In this document: positions 50,527 through 60,255 of the stretch, in pieces
Layout of the letters: every line of letters starts with the position of its first letter
Numbering within the stretch: position 1 is the first letter of the stretch
From: an uncultured Oscillospiraceae bacterium
Lineage (GTDB): Bacteria > Bacillota > Clostridia > Oscillospirales > Acutalibacteraceae
Direction: 5' to 3'
DNA length: 64,000 nt
NCBI GenBank assembly: GCA_902465155.1
Contig: CABQLY010000011.1
Coordinates: 1 to 64,000 of the forward strand
Program-made: the position numbers and the translations under genes
Notes under the pieces: model-generated
Seen by the model: only the letters and a program-made list of their open reading frames with translations
What the model was told of the DNA's origin: nothing
Database searches by the model: none

Positions 50527-51536
50527 AAATTATTGTAGACGCTTTTGGTGGAGATCACGCACCGCTGGCCATATTACAAGGGGCCGAGCTTGCGGTGAAG
50601 GAATACGGTGTGGAAATTCTTTTGGCAGGGTCGGAGCAAAAAATTAAGCAATGCGCGGCGCAAAACGGGGTAGATTTAACCAACATGACCATTTTACCGG
50701 CCGAGGAGGTTATTTCTATGCACGACGACCCCACCGCCGTTGTAAAAACCAAAAAGCAAAGCTCTATGGCCGTGGGCCTGCGCGCCCTGGCCGAGGGGGA
50801 GGGCGACGCCTTTGTAAGCGCCGGCAGCACCGGTGCGCTGGTGGTAGGCGGCTCTATGCTGGTTAAGCGCATTAAAGGGGTAAAGCGGGTGGCGCTGGCC
50901 TCGGTTATTCCGGGCAAAAACAACCGCTTTTTAATGCTGGATATTGGCGCCAACGCCGAGTGCCGGCCCGAAATGCTGCAGCAGTTTGGCATTATGGGCA
51001 GCATTTACGCCAAGCAGGTTTTAGGGCTTAAAAACCCCACTGTTGGCTTGTTAAATATTGGGGCCGAGGAAACCAAGGGCACCGAAATGCACCGCGAGGC
51101 CTACCGCCTGCTGCAGCAGGCCCCGGTAAACTTTAAAGGCAATGTAGAATCCCGCGAGCTGCCGTTGGGGAATACCGATGTAGTGGTATCCGACGGGTTT
51201 ACCGGCAACATTGCCCTAAAGCTTATAGAGGGCGTTAGCGGCACCATGTTTTCTATGATTAAAAGTGTGCTGAAAAAAAGCGTGCTTACAAAATTCGCCG
51301 CTTTGCTGCTTAAAAAGGGATTGTACGAAATGAAGGCAAAGTCCGATTACACCGAGGTGGGCGGCGCCCCGCTGCTGGGCACCCGCAAGCCGGTAATTAA
51401 GGCGCACGGCTCCTCTAACGCGCAGGCCATTAAAAATGCCATTCGCGTGGCGGCAACCTTTGCCGAAAAAAATGTTATTGGCCAAATTTCGGGGGACCTT
51501 GCAACGCTGGCAGACCCGGCCGGAGAGGAAGCTTAA
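50523..51536 (+). CDS. plsX: phosphate acyltransferase PlsX
   Basis: 337 residues: IIVDAFGGDHAPLAILQGAE at the start, SAGSTGALVVGGSMLVKRI, and GADEETKG-like IGAEETKGTEMHREAY. It makes acyl-phosphate from acyl-ACP for phospholipid synthesis. It overlaps trmFO by 4 bp. The acpP gene often found after plsX is absent here; rnc follows directly. Confidence 0.95.
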   Translation: MKIIVDAFGGDHAPLAILQGAELAVKEYGVEILLAGSEQKIKQCAAQNGVDLTNMTILPAEEVISMHDDPTAVVKTKKQSSMAVGLRALAEGEGDAFVSAGSTGALVVGGSMLVKRIKGVKRVALASVIPGKNNRFLMLDIGANAECRPEMLQQFGIMGSIYAKQVLGLKNPTVGLLNIGAEETKGTEMHREAYRLLQQAPVNFKGNVESRELPLGNTDVVVSDGFTGNIALKLIEGVSGTMFSMIKSVLKKSVLTKFAALLLKKGLYEMKAKSDYTEVGGAPLLGTRKPVIKAHGSSNAQAIKNAIRVAATFAEKNVIGQISGDLATLADPAGEEA

Positions 51537-51542
51537 AAGCCC

Positions 51543-52220
51543 ATGGAAGCGTTTGAAAAAATTTTAAACTACACCTTTAAAAACAAAGAGCTGTTAGAAA
51601 CCGCGCTAACCCACTCTTCCTACGCTAATGAGCAGCGGGGAGGCGCTGTGTGCAACGAGCGGCTGGAATTTTTGGGCGACTCGGTGCTTTCGATTATTGT
51701 TTCAGATTATTTATACAACAACTTTTCCCTGCCGGAGGGGCGGCTAACAAAACTGCGTGCCTCTTTGGTGTGCGAAAAAACGCTGTGCCGGTTTTCCCGC
51801 AGCTTGCAGGTGGGGCAGTTTTTAAAATTAGGACGCGGCGAGCGCGCCACCGGCGGCGCGGACAGAGATTCGCTGCTGGCCGACGCGTTTGAGGCCATTT
51901 TGGCCGCCATTTACTTAGACGGCGGCATGGAGCCGGCCAAAAAGCATGTCATGCGTTTTGTGCTGGAGGAGCTGCGCCACATGGAGCACGAAAATTTTAA
52001 AGACTACAAAACCGAGCTGCAAGAGGTTATTCAACGCAACCCGGAGGAAAATTTGCACTATGTGCTAACCGGGCAATCCGGCCCCGACCACAACAAGCAA
52101 TTTACGGTAGAGGTTCGGCTCAACTCTAATGTTATTGGCGTTGGCACCGGGCACAGTAAAAAGGCGGCCGAACAGGCTGCGGCTTGTAAGGCACTGGAGC
52201 TTATGGGGATTCGGATATGA
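51543..52220 (+). CDS. rnc: ribonuclease III
   Basis: 225 residues: the catalytic signature NERLEFLGDSVLSIIVSDYL near 38-57, a second acidic site in LLADAFEAILAAIYLDGG, and a C-terminal dsRNA-binding domain (about 155-224, TVEVRLNSNVIGVGTGHSKK). It processes rRNA and other duplex RNAs. ATG 51543 starts 6 bp after plsX; its stop overlaps the next gene by 4 bp. Confidence 0.95.
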   Translation: MEAFEKILNYTFKNKELLETALTHSSYANEQRGGAVCNERLEFLGDSVLSIIVSDYLYNNFSLPEGRLTKLRASLVCEKTLCRFSRSLQVGQFLKLGRGERATGGADRDSLLADAFEAILAAIYLDGGMEPAKKHVMRFVLEELRHMEHENFKDYKTELQEVIQRNPEENLHYVLTGQSGPDHNKQFTVEVRLNSNVIGVGTGHSKKAAEQAAACKALELMGIRI

Positions 52221-53215
52221 GCGGCCGGCACGCCAATATTTCTATATTTGTTCCGCATATAGGCTGCACTTACCGGTGCAGCTTTTGCAATCAATACGCC
52301 ATTACGGCCCAAACCGGCCGCCCCGAGCCAAGCCAGGTGGCCGCCGCCGTTCGGGCAGCCCAAAAAAGCCCGCATTACAACCCCAAAACAACCGAGCTGG
52401 CCTTTTTTGGCGGCAGCTTTACAGCCATTGAGCCTAATTATATGCAAAGCCTGCTGGCAGCGGCTCAGCAGCCGCTAAAAAACGGGGAAATTTGCGGCAT
52501 ACGCCTTTCTACACGGCCGGACGCCGTGCCCGAATCTACCCTGGCGCTGTTAAAACACTACGGCGTTACAGCTATTGAGCTGGGCTGCCAAAGCCTGCAA
52601 AACCGGGTGTTGCAGTTAAATCACCGCGGTCACACGGCCGAAGATACCGTTATGGCCGCCAAAAGGGTGAAAGATTTTGGGTTTGAACTTGGCCTGCAAA
52701 TGATGACCGGATTGTACGGCGACACCGACGAAGGCGCGCTGGATACCGCGCAAAAAATTGTGGCGCTAAGCCCTAAAACCGTGCGTATTTACCCGGCGCT
52801 GGTGTTAAAAAACACCCTGCTTGCAAAGCTTTTGCAAAGCGGCGCCTACCAGCCCCAAAGCTTAGAGCAGGCCGTTGCGCTTACGGCGCAGCTGCTGCAG
52901 CTTTTTGAGCAAAACGGCATTACGGTTATTCGCACCGGGCTGCACACGGTAGAAAAGGGCAGCCTGTTGGCCGGTCCGTGGCACCCTGCGTTTGGCGAGC
53001 TTTGCGCCGCAAGGGTAATGCGGCAAAAGGTGCTGCGGCTGCTGCAAGCACAGAATATTGCGCCGGGCAATGTTACTGTTACGGTGCCGGTTGGCAGCCT
53101 TTCTAAAATGCTGGGCCAACGGAAAGAGAATATTGAATTTTTTAGGCAAATGGGTTATAATGTTTTTGTGTTGGAAAAACCAAACAGCAAATTTTTAGTT
53201 GCGCCGGGCCGGTAG
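52217..53215 (+). CDS. Elp3-like radical SAM protein
   Basis: 332 residues: IFVPHIGCTYRCSFCNQY carries the C-x3-C-x2-C cluster motif, then FFGGSFTAIEPNYM and STRPDAV, the features of the Elp3-like radical SAM group. It has no acetyltransferase domain, unlike true Elp3. The position between rnc and smc is common in Clostridia; function unknown (an RNA modification is a guess). Next gene smc is 222 bp away; that gap has two AGTTTAAGCT-like repeats and no gene. Confidence 0.87.
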   Translation: MSGRHANISIFVPHIGCTYRCSFCNQYAITAQTGRPEPSQVAAAVRAAQKSPHYNPKTTELAFFGGSFTAIEPNYMQSLLAAAQQPLKNGEICGIRLSTRPDAVPESTLALLKHYGVTAIELGCQSLQNRVLQLNHRGHTAEDTVMAAKRVKDFGFELGLQMMTGLYGDTDEGALDTAQKIVALSPKTVRIYPALVLKNTLLAKLLQSGAYQPQSLEQAVALTAQLLQLFEQNGITVIRTGLHTVEKGSLLAGPWHPAFGELCAARVMRQKVLRLLQAQNIAPGNVTVTVPVGSLSKMLGQRKENIEFFRQMGYNVFVLEKPNSKFLVAPGR

Positions 53216-53437
53216 CCCTTGCCGGCGGCGGCAGACCATTTTGGTCGGCTTGTGCCGGCAGCGGTTTAACGGCAGCAAAATAAGCTTACACAGTTTAAGC
53301 TCGCACGGTTTAAGCTTGCCGAATTGTTAAAGCACGCCGGGCTATTAAGATTTACCGGGCTGCTGTGGCCCTGGAACTGCGCTTACCGGGCCTAACTGCA
53401 CGGCAAATACATATTAATTGTTCAAGGAGAAATAACG

Positions 53438-56400
53438 GTGCTCATAAAATCAATAGATATTTTAGGGTTTAAATCTTTTGCAGATAAAACCACCTTAAAA
53501 TTCGGCCATGGGCTTACCGCAGTGGTTGGGCCTAACGGCAGCGGAAAAAGTAATGTTTCAGACGCGGTGCGTTGGGTATTGGGCGAGCAATCTACCAAAA
53601 ATTTGCGCGGTAACAGCATGGAGGATGTTATTTTTAACGGCACCTCTACCCGCAAGCCGCACGGCTATTGCGAGGTTACCATTTATTTTGACAACCACGA
53701 CCGCAGCTTGAACTACAATGAGGATGAGGTTTCGGTTACCCGGCGGTACTACCGTTCGCACGAAAGCGAGTACCGCATTAACGGCAACACGGTTCGCCTG
53801 CGGGATATTAACGAATTGTTTATGGATACCGGCCTGGGGCGGGACGGTTATTCTATGATTGGGCAGGGCAAGGTTGACGCCATTGTTAGCTCTAAATCTA
53901 ACGAGCGGCGCGATATTTTTGAGGAGGCCTCGGGCATTTCACGCTACCGCTACCGTAAAATTGACGCGGAGCGCCGCCTGCACGCGGCCGATGAAAACCT
54001 GCTGCGGCTGAATGACATTATGCAGGAGCTGAAAAGCCGGGTTGGCCCGCTAAAGGAGCAAAGCGCCAAGGCCGAGCGGTTTTTGGCGCTGGCTGCCGTT
54101 AAAAAGGATTTAGAAATTGGCCTGTGGCTAAAAACGCTGGCCGAATCGAAAGAGGCGTTTCGCAATCAGGAAAGCAAAATTGCCATTGCAACCGGCCAAT
54201 ACGCCGAAATAGAGCGCCAGCTGGCCGATTACGACCAAACCACCCTGCAAAACAGCGCCGAGTTTGCCAAGGCTACGGCAGATATTGACCGCACGCGGGA
54301 CGAAATTGCCGCGCTGGAGGAGGAGTTGGTTCGCACCGACGGGCAAATAGAGGTTATTAAAACCAACATTGCGCACCACCACCAAAACGTGGAGCGGCTG
54401 AATAACGAAAAAGCCGAGCTGCTGCAATCCAGCGGTTCTAACGCCGAGCTGCTTACCGCTAAAAACGCGGCCATAGCGGCACTGGAGCAAAAGCTTGCCT
54501 TGCTGCAAAGCAAAACCGAAAAGCTAAGCGCCGAGCTTACCGGGTTAATTTCCGGCAGCGAAAGCGTTTCCAGAAAAATGGAGGAATTGGCGCTGCAGCT
54601 AAATGTAGTGTCCGACGCCGCCTCAAAGCTTAAGGTGCAAAGCGTTACGGCCGAAACCTCGGCCGCCGAGCTGCAAAGCCGCAGCCAAAGCCTGCAAAAA
54701 ACGCTTGGCCAAAAGCAGCAGGAAAAACAGCGCCTGAGCGCCGAAATGGCCGAGCTGGAAAAAGACCGCACCCGCTGCGAGGAGCAGTTAAACTCCGAGC
54801 AAAATACCCTTACCGGGTACGAGCTGCGGCTAAATTCCCGCAAGAATGCGGCCGACGCCGAAAAGCAGGAGCTGGATCGCCTAACCTTAGATATTGGCGA
54901 GCAGCAGCGCCGCGCTAAAATTTTAGAGGATCTGCAGCACAGCATGGAGGGCTACCAGTATTCGGTAAAGGCCTGCATGGCTCAGGCCGAAAAGGGGCTG
55001 CTGCACGGTGTTTACGGCCCGGTTTCTACCCTTATTCGGGTGCCGGGGGAGTACACCGTTGCGGTAGAGGTGGCGCTGGGTGCCGCCGCGCAGAATATTG
55101 TGGTGCAGTCTGAGGCCGACGCCAAACAGGCCATTCGCTTTTTAAAAACCAACAACAAGGGCCGGGCAACCTTTTTGCCGGTTGGCACCATTCGCGCCCG
55201 CGTGTTGGAGGAAAAAATCAACACCGAGCAGTACGGCTTTGTTGGCATTGCCAGCGAGCTAATTGATTATGACGAAAAATTTTCGCCAATTATGCAGTGG
55301 CTGTTGGGCCGCACGGTAATTGCCGAGGACTTAGACAGTGCCGCCGTTATTGCCAAAAAGTACGGCTACCGTTTTAAGGTTGTTACGCTGGACGGCCAGG
55401 TGTTAAACCCGGGCGGCTCGTTAACCGGCGGCTCCTTAGGCAAAAACAGCGGGCTGCTTAGCCGCCAAAACGAAATTGAGCGGCTAAAAAAATCGGCCGA
55501 AAGGCTTGCGCAAACGCTAAAACAAAAGCAGACCCTTTTTGAGCAAACAAAGCAGGCCCTTGCAGCCTGCGAGGCCGATGTTTTAGCGGCACGGGCTGCC
55601 GTAACAACCGCGTCGGAGGATAAAATTCGCGTTTTGGGCGAAATTCGGCGTGTTTCGCAGCTGTTGGCCGCCGCGCAGGTAGAGCTTGCCGCTTTGGAAA
55701 AGGAGCAGCAAACCGCCGGTGAGCGGCTGCTTGCCTACCAAAATACGCAAAGCAATTGCGATGCCGAATTAAAAAAGCTGGCCGAGCAAGAGGGGCAGCT
55801 AAAGGCCGAGATGGAGCAGGTTTCCAACGGGCGGGACGAAACTGCCGCCAAGCGCGAGGCCTTAACTGAGCAGCTAACGGCCCTGCGGTTAGAGCAGGCC
55901 GGCCTGCAAAAGGATATTGCCTTAGAGCGCTCGGCCGTGGCGGGGTTAGAGCAATCGGCCCAAAGCCGGGGCGAAAAGGCTGCGCAAATTGAAAGCGAGG
56001 CCGCCGCTTTGGCGCAAACGGTTGCCGGCTTAGAGCAGGCCACCCAGGCGGCCGAGGCGCAAAAGCAAAAAATTAACGCCGAAATTTTGCAAAAGCGGCA
56101 GCAAAGCGAGCAGCTTTTGCAGCAGCGCACCGAAATAGAGGCCGCCTCTACCCGGCTGCGCCAGCAGGAAAAGGACAAAACCCTGCAGCGCGAAAAAATT
56201 AACGGCGAGTTAGAACGCCTGCGTGCGAAAAAGGACGCCATGCAGGAGGAGTTTGACGGCATTATTAAGCGGCTGTACGACGAATACGAATTAACCCGTA
56301 CCGAAGCCGAAAACATGAACATTGTTATTGAAAACGCCTTTGAGGCCAAAAAACAGCTGGCCGAAACCAAAAGCAAAATTAAGGCGCTTGGCAGTGTAAA

Positions 56401-57019
56401 TGTTGCCGCAATAGAGGAATATAAAGAGGTTGGCGAGCGCTACGAATTTATGCTTGCCCAAATGCAGGATGTTGAAAAGACCCGGAAAGAGCTTGGCACC
56501 CTAATTGGCGATTTAACCGAGCAAATGAAAACGCAGTTCTTACAGGGCTTTAAGCAAATTGGCGAAAATTTTTCGCATATATTTGTAGATATGTTCGGCG
56601 GGGGCAGCGCGCACTTAAAGCTAACCGACGAAACCGACCCGCTGCAAAGCGGCATAGAAATTGTTGCCAAGCTGCCGGGCAAAAATGTGCCGAGCTTAGA
56701 GGGGCTTTCGGGCGGCGAAAAGGCGTTGATCGCCATTTCAATTTACTTTGCCATTATGCAGGTAAACGCGCCGCCGTTTTGCTTTTTAGACGAGGTTGAA
56801 ACCGCGCTGGACGACATTAATGTAGAACGCTTTGCGAATTACATGAAAAGCTCTAAGTTAGAAACCCAGTTTATTTGCATTACCCACCGCCGCGGCACCA
56901 TGGAGGCGGCCGATATGCTTTACGGCGTAACCATGCAGGAAAAGGGCGTTACCCGGTTAATAGAGCTGAATGTAAAGCAGTTAGAGTTAGATTTAAAGGG
57001 CTTAGAAAAGCAGGGGTGA
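53438..57019 (+). CDS. smc: chromosome segregation protein SMC
   Basis: 1193 residues. GPNGSGKSNVSDAVRWVLGE (Walker A) is near the start, a coiled coil runs about 170-500, the hinge covers about 510-660, a second coil runs to about 1030, and the C-terminal head has GLSGGEKALIAISIYF (signature) and FCFLDEVETALDD (Walker B). It compacts and separates chromosomes with ScpA/B. The GTG start lies 8 bp after AAGGAG. Confidence 0.96.
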   Translation: MLIKSIDILGFKSFADKTTLKFGHGLTAVVGPNGSGKSNVSDAVRWVLGEQSTKNLRGNSMEDVIFNGTSTRKPHGYCEVTIYFDNHDRSLNYNEDEVSVTRRYYRSHESEYRINGNTVRLRDINELFMDTGLGRDGYSMIGQGKVDAIVSSKSNERRDIFEEASGISRYRYRKIDAERRLHAADENLLRLNDIMQELKSRVGPLKEQSAKAERFLALAAVKKDLEIGLWLKTLAESKEAFRNQESKIAIATGQYAEIERQLADYDQTTLQNSAEFAKATADIDRTRDEIAALEEELVRTDGQIEVIKTNIAHHHQNVERLNNEKAELLQSSGSNAELLTAKNAAIAALEQKLALLQSKTEKLSAELTGLISGSESVSRKMEELALQLNVVSDAASKLKVQSVTAETSAAELQSRSQSLQKTLGQKQQEKQRLSAEMAELEKDRTRCEEQLNSEQNTLTGYELRLNSRKNAADAEKQELDRLTLDIGEQQRRAKILEDLQHSMEGYQYSVKACMAQAEKGLLHGVYGPVSTLIRVPGEYTVAVEVALGAAAQNIVVQSEADAKQAIRFLKTNNKGRATFLPVGTIRARVLEEKINTEQYGFVGIASELIDYDEKFSPIMQWLLGRTVIAEDLDSAAVIAKKYGYRFKVVTLDGQVLNPGGSLTGGSLGKNSGLLSRQNEIERLKKSAERLAQTLKQKQTLFEQTKQALAACEADVLAARAAVTTASEDKIRVLGEIRRVSQLLAAAQVELAALEKEQQTAGERLLAYQNTQSNCDAELKKLAEQEGQLKAEMEQVSNGRDETAAKREALTEQLTALRLEQAGLQKDIALERSAVAGLEQSAQSRGEKAAQIESEAAALAQTVAGLEQATQAAEAQKQKINAEILQKRQQSEQLLQQRTEIEAASTRLRQQEKDKTLQREKINGELERLRAKKDAMQEEFDGIIKRLYDEYELTRTEAENMNIVIENAFEAKKQLAETKSKIKALGSVNVAAIEEYKEVGERYEFMLAQMQDVEKTRKELGTLIGDLTEQMKTQFLQGFKQIGENFSHIFVDMFGGGSAHLKLTDETDPLQSGIEIVAKLPGKNVPSLEGLSGGEKALIAISIYFAIMQVNAPPFCFLDEVETALDDINVERFANYMKSSKLETQFICITHRRGTMEAADMLYGVTMQEKGVTRLIELNVKQLELDLKGLEKQG

Positions 57020-57024
57020 ACAAA

Positions 57025-57954
57025 ATGGGCTTTTTTGCAAAAATTAAAAACGGACTAAAAAAAACCAGCAGCTCCTTTGTTGGGGCGGTTACCGGGGTGC
57101 TCAGCGGCTTTCACAAAATAGATGAGGAGCTGTTTGAGCAGCTGGAGGAAACCTTAATTCTGTGCGATATTGGGGTAAACACCTCGGTTAAAATTTGTGA
57201 CCGGCTGCGGGCGCGTGTAAAAGAAAAAAAGCTGACCGAGCCGCAGCAAATTAAAACCGAGCTAAAAGAGATTATTGGCGAAATGCTGCAGGGCAACAAC
57301 ACGGTAGATCTTAGCGTTTCGCCAACCTTAATTATGGTTATTGGCGTAAACGGGGTTGGCAAAACAACCAGCATTGGCAAGCTGGCCGCAAAGTACAAGG
57401 CTTTGGGCAAAAGCGTGGTGCTGGGCGCGGCCGATACCTTTCGCGCCGCAGCGATTGACCAGCTGCAAATTTGGGCCGACCGCGCCGGGGTGCACATGGT
57501 AAAAAGCGTAGAGGGTACCGACCCGGCCTCGGTAGTGTTTGATACCATTGCCTCGGCCAAGGCCAAAAAGGCCGATGTAATTATTTGCGACACCGCCGGC
57601 CGGCTGCACAACAAAAAGAATTTAATGGATGAATTAGCTAAAATGAACCGGGTGATTGAGCGGGAGCTGCCCGAAGGGCAAAAGGAATCGCTGCTGGTGT
57701 TAGACGCCTCTACCGGGCAAAACGCCGTAAACCAAGCGCGGGAATTTGCCAAATGCACCCCCATTACCGGCATTATTTTAACCAAGTTAGACGGCACCGC
57801 CCACGGCGGCGTTGTGCTGAGTATTATGGATGAGCTGCAAATTCCGGTAAAATACATTGGCGTAGGCGAGCAAATTGACGATTTGCAGGACTTTGACGCC
57901 GCCGCCTTTGCCGCCGGATTGTTTGGCGAAACGGAAACGGAGGGCGAAGAATGA
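57025..57954 (+). CDS. ftsY: signal recognition particle receptor FtsY
   Basis: 309 residues. It shows the N-domain four-helix bundle, then GVNGVGKTTSIGKLA (G1), DTFRAAAIDQL, VIICDTAGRLHNKKNLM (G3) and TKLDGTAHGG (G4). There is no long acidic A-domain, as in Firmicutes. It targets SRP-ribosome complexes to the membrane. ATG 57025 follows CAGGGGTG 5 bp past smc. Confidence 0.96.
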   Translation: MGFFAKIKNGLKKTSSSFVGAVTGVLSGFHKIDEELFEQLEETLILCDIGVNTSVKICDRLRARVKEKKLTEPQQIKTELKEIIGEMLQGNNTVDLSVSPTLIMVIGVNGVGKTTSIGKLAAKYKALGKSVVLGAADTFRAAAIDQLQIWADRAGVHMVKSVEGTDPASVVFDTIASAKAKKADVIICDTAGRLHNKKNLMDELAKMNRVIERELPEGQKESLLVLDASTGQNAVNQAREFAKCTPITGIILTKLDGTAHGGVVLSIMDELQIPVKYIGVGEQIDDLQDFDAAAFAAGLFGETETEGEE

Positions 57955-58538
57955 AGTTTGTAGTAGCAACCAAAAACCAAAAAAAGCTGGCCGAGCTGCA
58001 GCGCATTTTAACGCCGCTTGGGGCAACCGTTTTAAGCGAAAAAGATCTTGCTGCCCCGCTGCAGGAGGTTGTGGAGGACGCCGACAGCTTTCACGGCAAC
58101 GCCCTTTTAAAGGCCCGTGCGGCCGTAAAGCAAACCGGCTGCGCCGCCATTGCCGATGATTCCGGCCTGTGTGTGGATTATTTAAACGGCGCCCCCGGCA
58201 TTTTTTCGGCCCGCTACGCCGGTGCCGGCCATAACGACGAGGCGAACAACCAAAAGCTTTTAAAGGCGTTAAACGGCGTGCCGCTGGAAAAACGCACCGC
58301 GCATTACACCTGTGCCATTGCGGTTGTTTTTGCAAACGGGCAGGAGTTTACCGTTGAAGGGCGCTGCGAGGGGTACATTGCCTTGGCACCGCAGGGCAAC
58401 GGCGGCTTTGGGTACGACCCGCTGTTTTGCAGCCCGGCCGGCTGCTTTGGGCAATTAACGCCCGAGCAAAAGGACGACGTAAGCCACCGCGGCAAAGCGC
58501 TGCGGCTAATGGCGGCGGAGCTGAAAAAATATTTGTAA
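57951..58538 (+). CDS. rdgB: XTP/dITP diphosphatase (RdgB/HAM1)
   Basis: 195 residues: FVVATKNQKKLAELQRIL, IADDSGLCVDYLNGAPGIFS, GNGGFGYDPLF and SHRGKAL are the HAM1/RdgB motifs. It removes deaminated purine nucleotides from the pool. It overlaps ftsY by 4 bp (ATGA). Confidence 0.95.
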   Translation: MKFVVATKNQKKLAELQRILTPLGATVLSEKDLAAPLQEVVEDADSFHGNALLKARAAVKQTGCAAIADDSGLCVDYLNGAPGIFSARYAGAGHNDEANNQKLLKALNGVPLEKRTAHYTCAIAVVFANGQEFTVEGRCEGYIALAPQGNGGFGYDPLFCSPAGCFGQLTPEQKDDVSHRGKALRLMAAELKKYL

Positions 58539-58704
58539 AATGCGTTTGCGGCAATAGGCTAATGCGGGCTTATTATTCGCAGCGCGCCGTAAAAATACGG
58601 TTACGGTAAAGTAATTGCAGGGTAAAAACCTGTACGGTAAAAATTTGCAACCGTAAAAACATTTGCAGCCGGCTGCTTTTAACAGCAGCGGAAAGGAACT
58701 TATT

Positions 58705-58995
58705 ATGAACAGCAGACAACGCGCGCAGCTGCGCGGCATGGCCAACAGCTTAAATCCGCTTTTTCAGGTTGGCAAGGGCGGCTTAAACGCCCAATTTGTA
58801 AAGCAGGCCGACGACGCTTTGGAAAAACGGGAACTTATTAAATTAGGCGTGCTGGAAACAGCGCCCGACTCCCCCCGCGAGGTTGCCGAAGCGGTTGCCG
58901 AGGCCGTAGGGGCCGAGGTCGTTCAGGTAATTGGCCGCAAATTTGTGCTTTACCGCGAAAGCAAAGAGCACAAAACCATTCAGCTTGTAAAGTAA
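58705..58995 (+). CDS. yhbY: YhbY-type ribosome assembly RNA-binding protein
   Basis: 96 residues with the CRM domain: RAQLRGMANSLNPLFQVGKG (the GxxG region), ALEKRELIKLGVLE and GRKFVLYRES. It associates with the pre-50S subunit. AAAGGAAC precedes ATG 58705 (frame opens at 58663). It overlaps nadD by one base (TAATG). Confidence 0.93.
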   Translation: MNSRQRAQLRGMANSLNPLFQVGKGGLNAQFVKQADDALEKRELIKLGVLETAPDSPREVAEAVAEAVGAEVVQVIGRKFVLYRESKEHKTIQLVK

Positions 58996-59612
58996 TGGCG
59001 CCGCAAAAGGGGCAAACGGCCCTGTTTGGCGGCACCTTTAACCCGGTACACAACGGGCACATGGCTATTTTGACCGCCTTAAAGCAGCTGCCCGGCGTTA
59101 CGAACATTTTGGTTCTGCCAACCAATATTCCCCCGCATAAAGCAGCTGCCGGCGTTAGCTTTGAACACCGGTTTAAAATGTGCCAGCTGGCCTTTGACGG
59201 GCAAAAGCAGGTAACGGTAAGCAATTTAGAGCAGCGCCTTGGCGGCAAAAATTACACTTTGTGCACCCTGCAGGCGTTGCTGCAGCAGGGGGTAGAGCAG
59301 CCCTGGCTTGCCATTGGGGGCGACAGCCTGCGGGATTTTGAGCAGTGGTTTTGTTACCGCGAAATTTTAAAGCTTTGCCGGTTGGCCGTTTGCCCGCGCG
59401 CCGGGGTAGGGCCGGCCGTGTTTGAGCGGCAGCTTGGCCGGTTGCGCGGCCTTGGGGCAACCGTAGCGGTGCTGCCGGTGCAGCCGCCGCAAATTTCTTC
59501 TACCAAAATTAGGGCTTTGGCTGTGGCCAAAAAGCCGCTGGAGGGCTTGGTGCCGCCGGCGGTAGAGGCGTACATTAAATTAAACGGACTTTATCAAAAT
59601 CCGGCCGAATAA
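58995..59612 (+). CDS. nadD: nicotinate-nucleotide adenylyltransferase
   Basis: 205 residues: FGGTFNPVHNGHMAILTALK (the HxGH nucleotidyltransferase motif) and SSTKIRALA. It makes deamido-NAD from nicotinate mononucleotide and ATP. The start overlaps the yhbY stop by one base. Confidence 0.95.
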   Translation: MAPQKGQTALFGGTFNPVHNGHMAILTALKQLPGVTNILVLPTNIPPHKAAAGVSFEHRFKMCQLAFDGQKQVTVSNLEQRLGGKNYTLCTLQALLQQGVEQPWLAIGGDSLRDFEQWFCYREILKLCRLAVCPRAGVGPAVFERQLGRLRGLGATVAVLPVQPPQISSTKIRALAVAKKPLEGLVPPAVEAYIKLNGLYQNPAE

Positions 59613-59625
59613 AGGAGCGTTAAAA

Positions 59626-60246
59626 ATGCCAAGTGAGCAGGAATATTTAAAAACCTTTCAGGCTAAATACCGGCAATACCGGCAAATGTTGCAGGCCCGG
59701 TTAACCGAAAAAAGGTATTACCACTCCCTTTGCGTTGCCGCCGAGGCGCTGCGTCTTGCCCTAAAGTACGGCGCCAACCCGGAGCAGGCCTATTTGGCCG
59801 GCCTGCTGCACGACACCACAAAGGATAATTCTTTAGATGAGCAGTTGCAATTTTTTAAACAATTTGGTATAATAACCAGTAAGCTTGAAAAAAACGCGCC
59901 TAAGCTGTGGCACGCCATGACCGGTGCCGCGTATGTGCAGCAGGTTTTAGGGGTAAAAGATTCGGCTGTTGTTTCGGCCATTCGTTACCACACCACGGCG
60001 CGCGCCGGAATGACTTTATTAGAAAAAATTATTTATCTTGCAGATTTTACCTCGAAAGACCGCGACTACCCCGGCGTTGCGCAAATGCGCGCGGCGGTAG
60101 ATGTGAGCCTGCAAACCGCAATGTACGAGGCGCTGGATTTTTCGGTAAAAGATCTGCAGGCAAGCGGGCGGGCGGTTCACCCCGATACTTTAGCGGCTTA
60201 CCAAGAGTATTGCAGCCCCGAAACGCCGGATGACCAAAAGAAATGA
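59626..60246 (+). CDS. yqeK: YqeK-type HD hydrolase (symmetrical Ap4A hydrolase)
   Basis: 206 residues: YYHSLCVAAEALRLALKYG, AGLLHDTTKD (HD motif), and IRYHTTARAGMTLLEKIIY then LADFTSKDRDYPG. YqeK proteins cleave diadenosine tetraphosphate to ADP. It follows nadD by 13 bp with AAAGGAGCG, the usual Firmicute order. Confidence 0.93.
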   Translation: MPSEQEYLKTFQAKYRQYRQMLQARLTEKRYYHSLCVAAEALRLALKYGANPEQAYLAGLLHDTTKDNSLDEQLQFFKQFGIITSKLEKNAPKLWHAMTGAAYVQQVLGVKDSAVVSAIRYHTTARAGMTLLEKIIYLADFTSKDRDYPGVAQMRAAVDVSLQTAMYEALDFSVKDLQASGRAVHPDTLAAYQEYCSPETPDDQKK

Positions 60247-60255
60247 GGTAAAAAA

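Noticed and set aside
54229..54945. 238-codon minus-strand open frame opposite smc
   Set aside because: Ser/Cys/Leu-rich shadow of the SMC coiled coil; no start signals or recognisable motifs.
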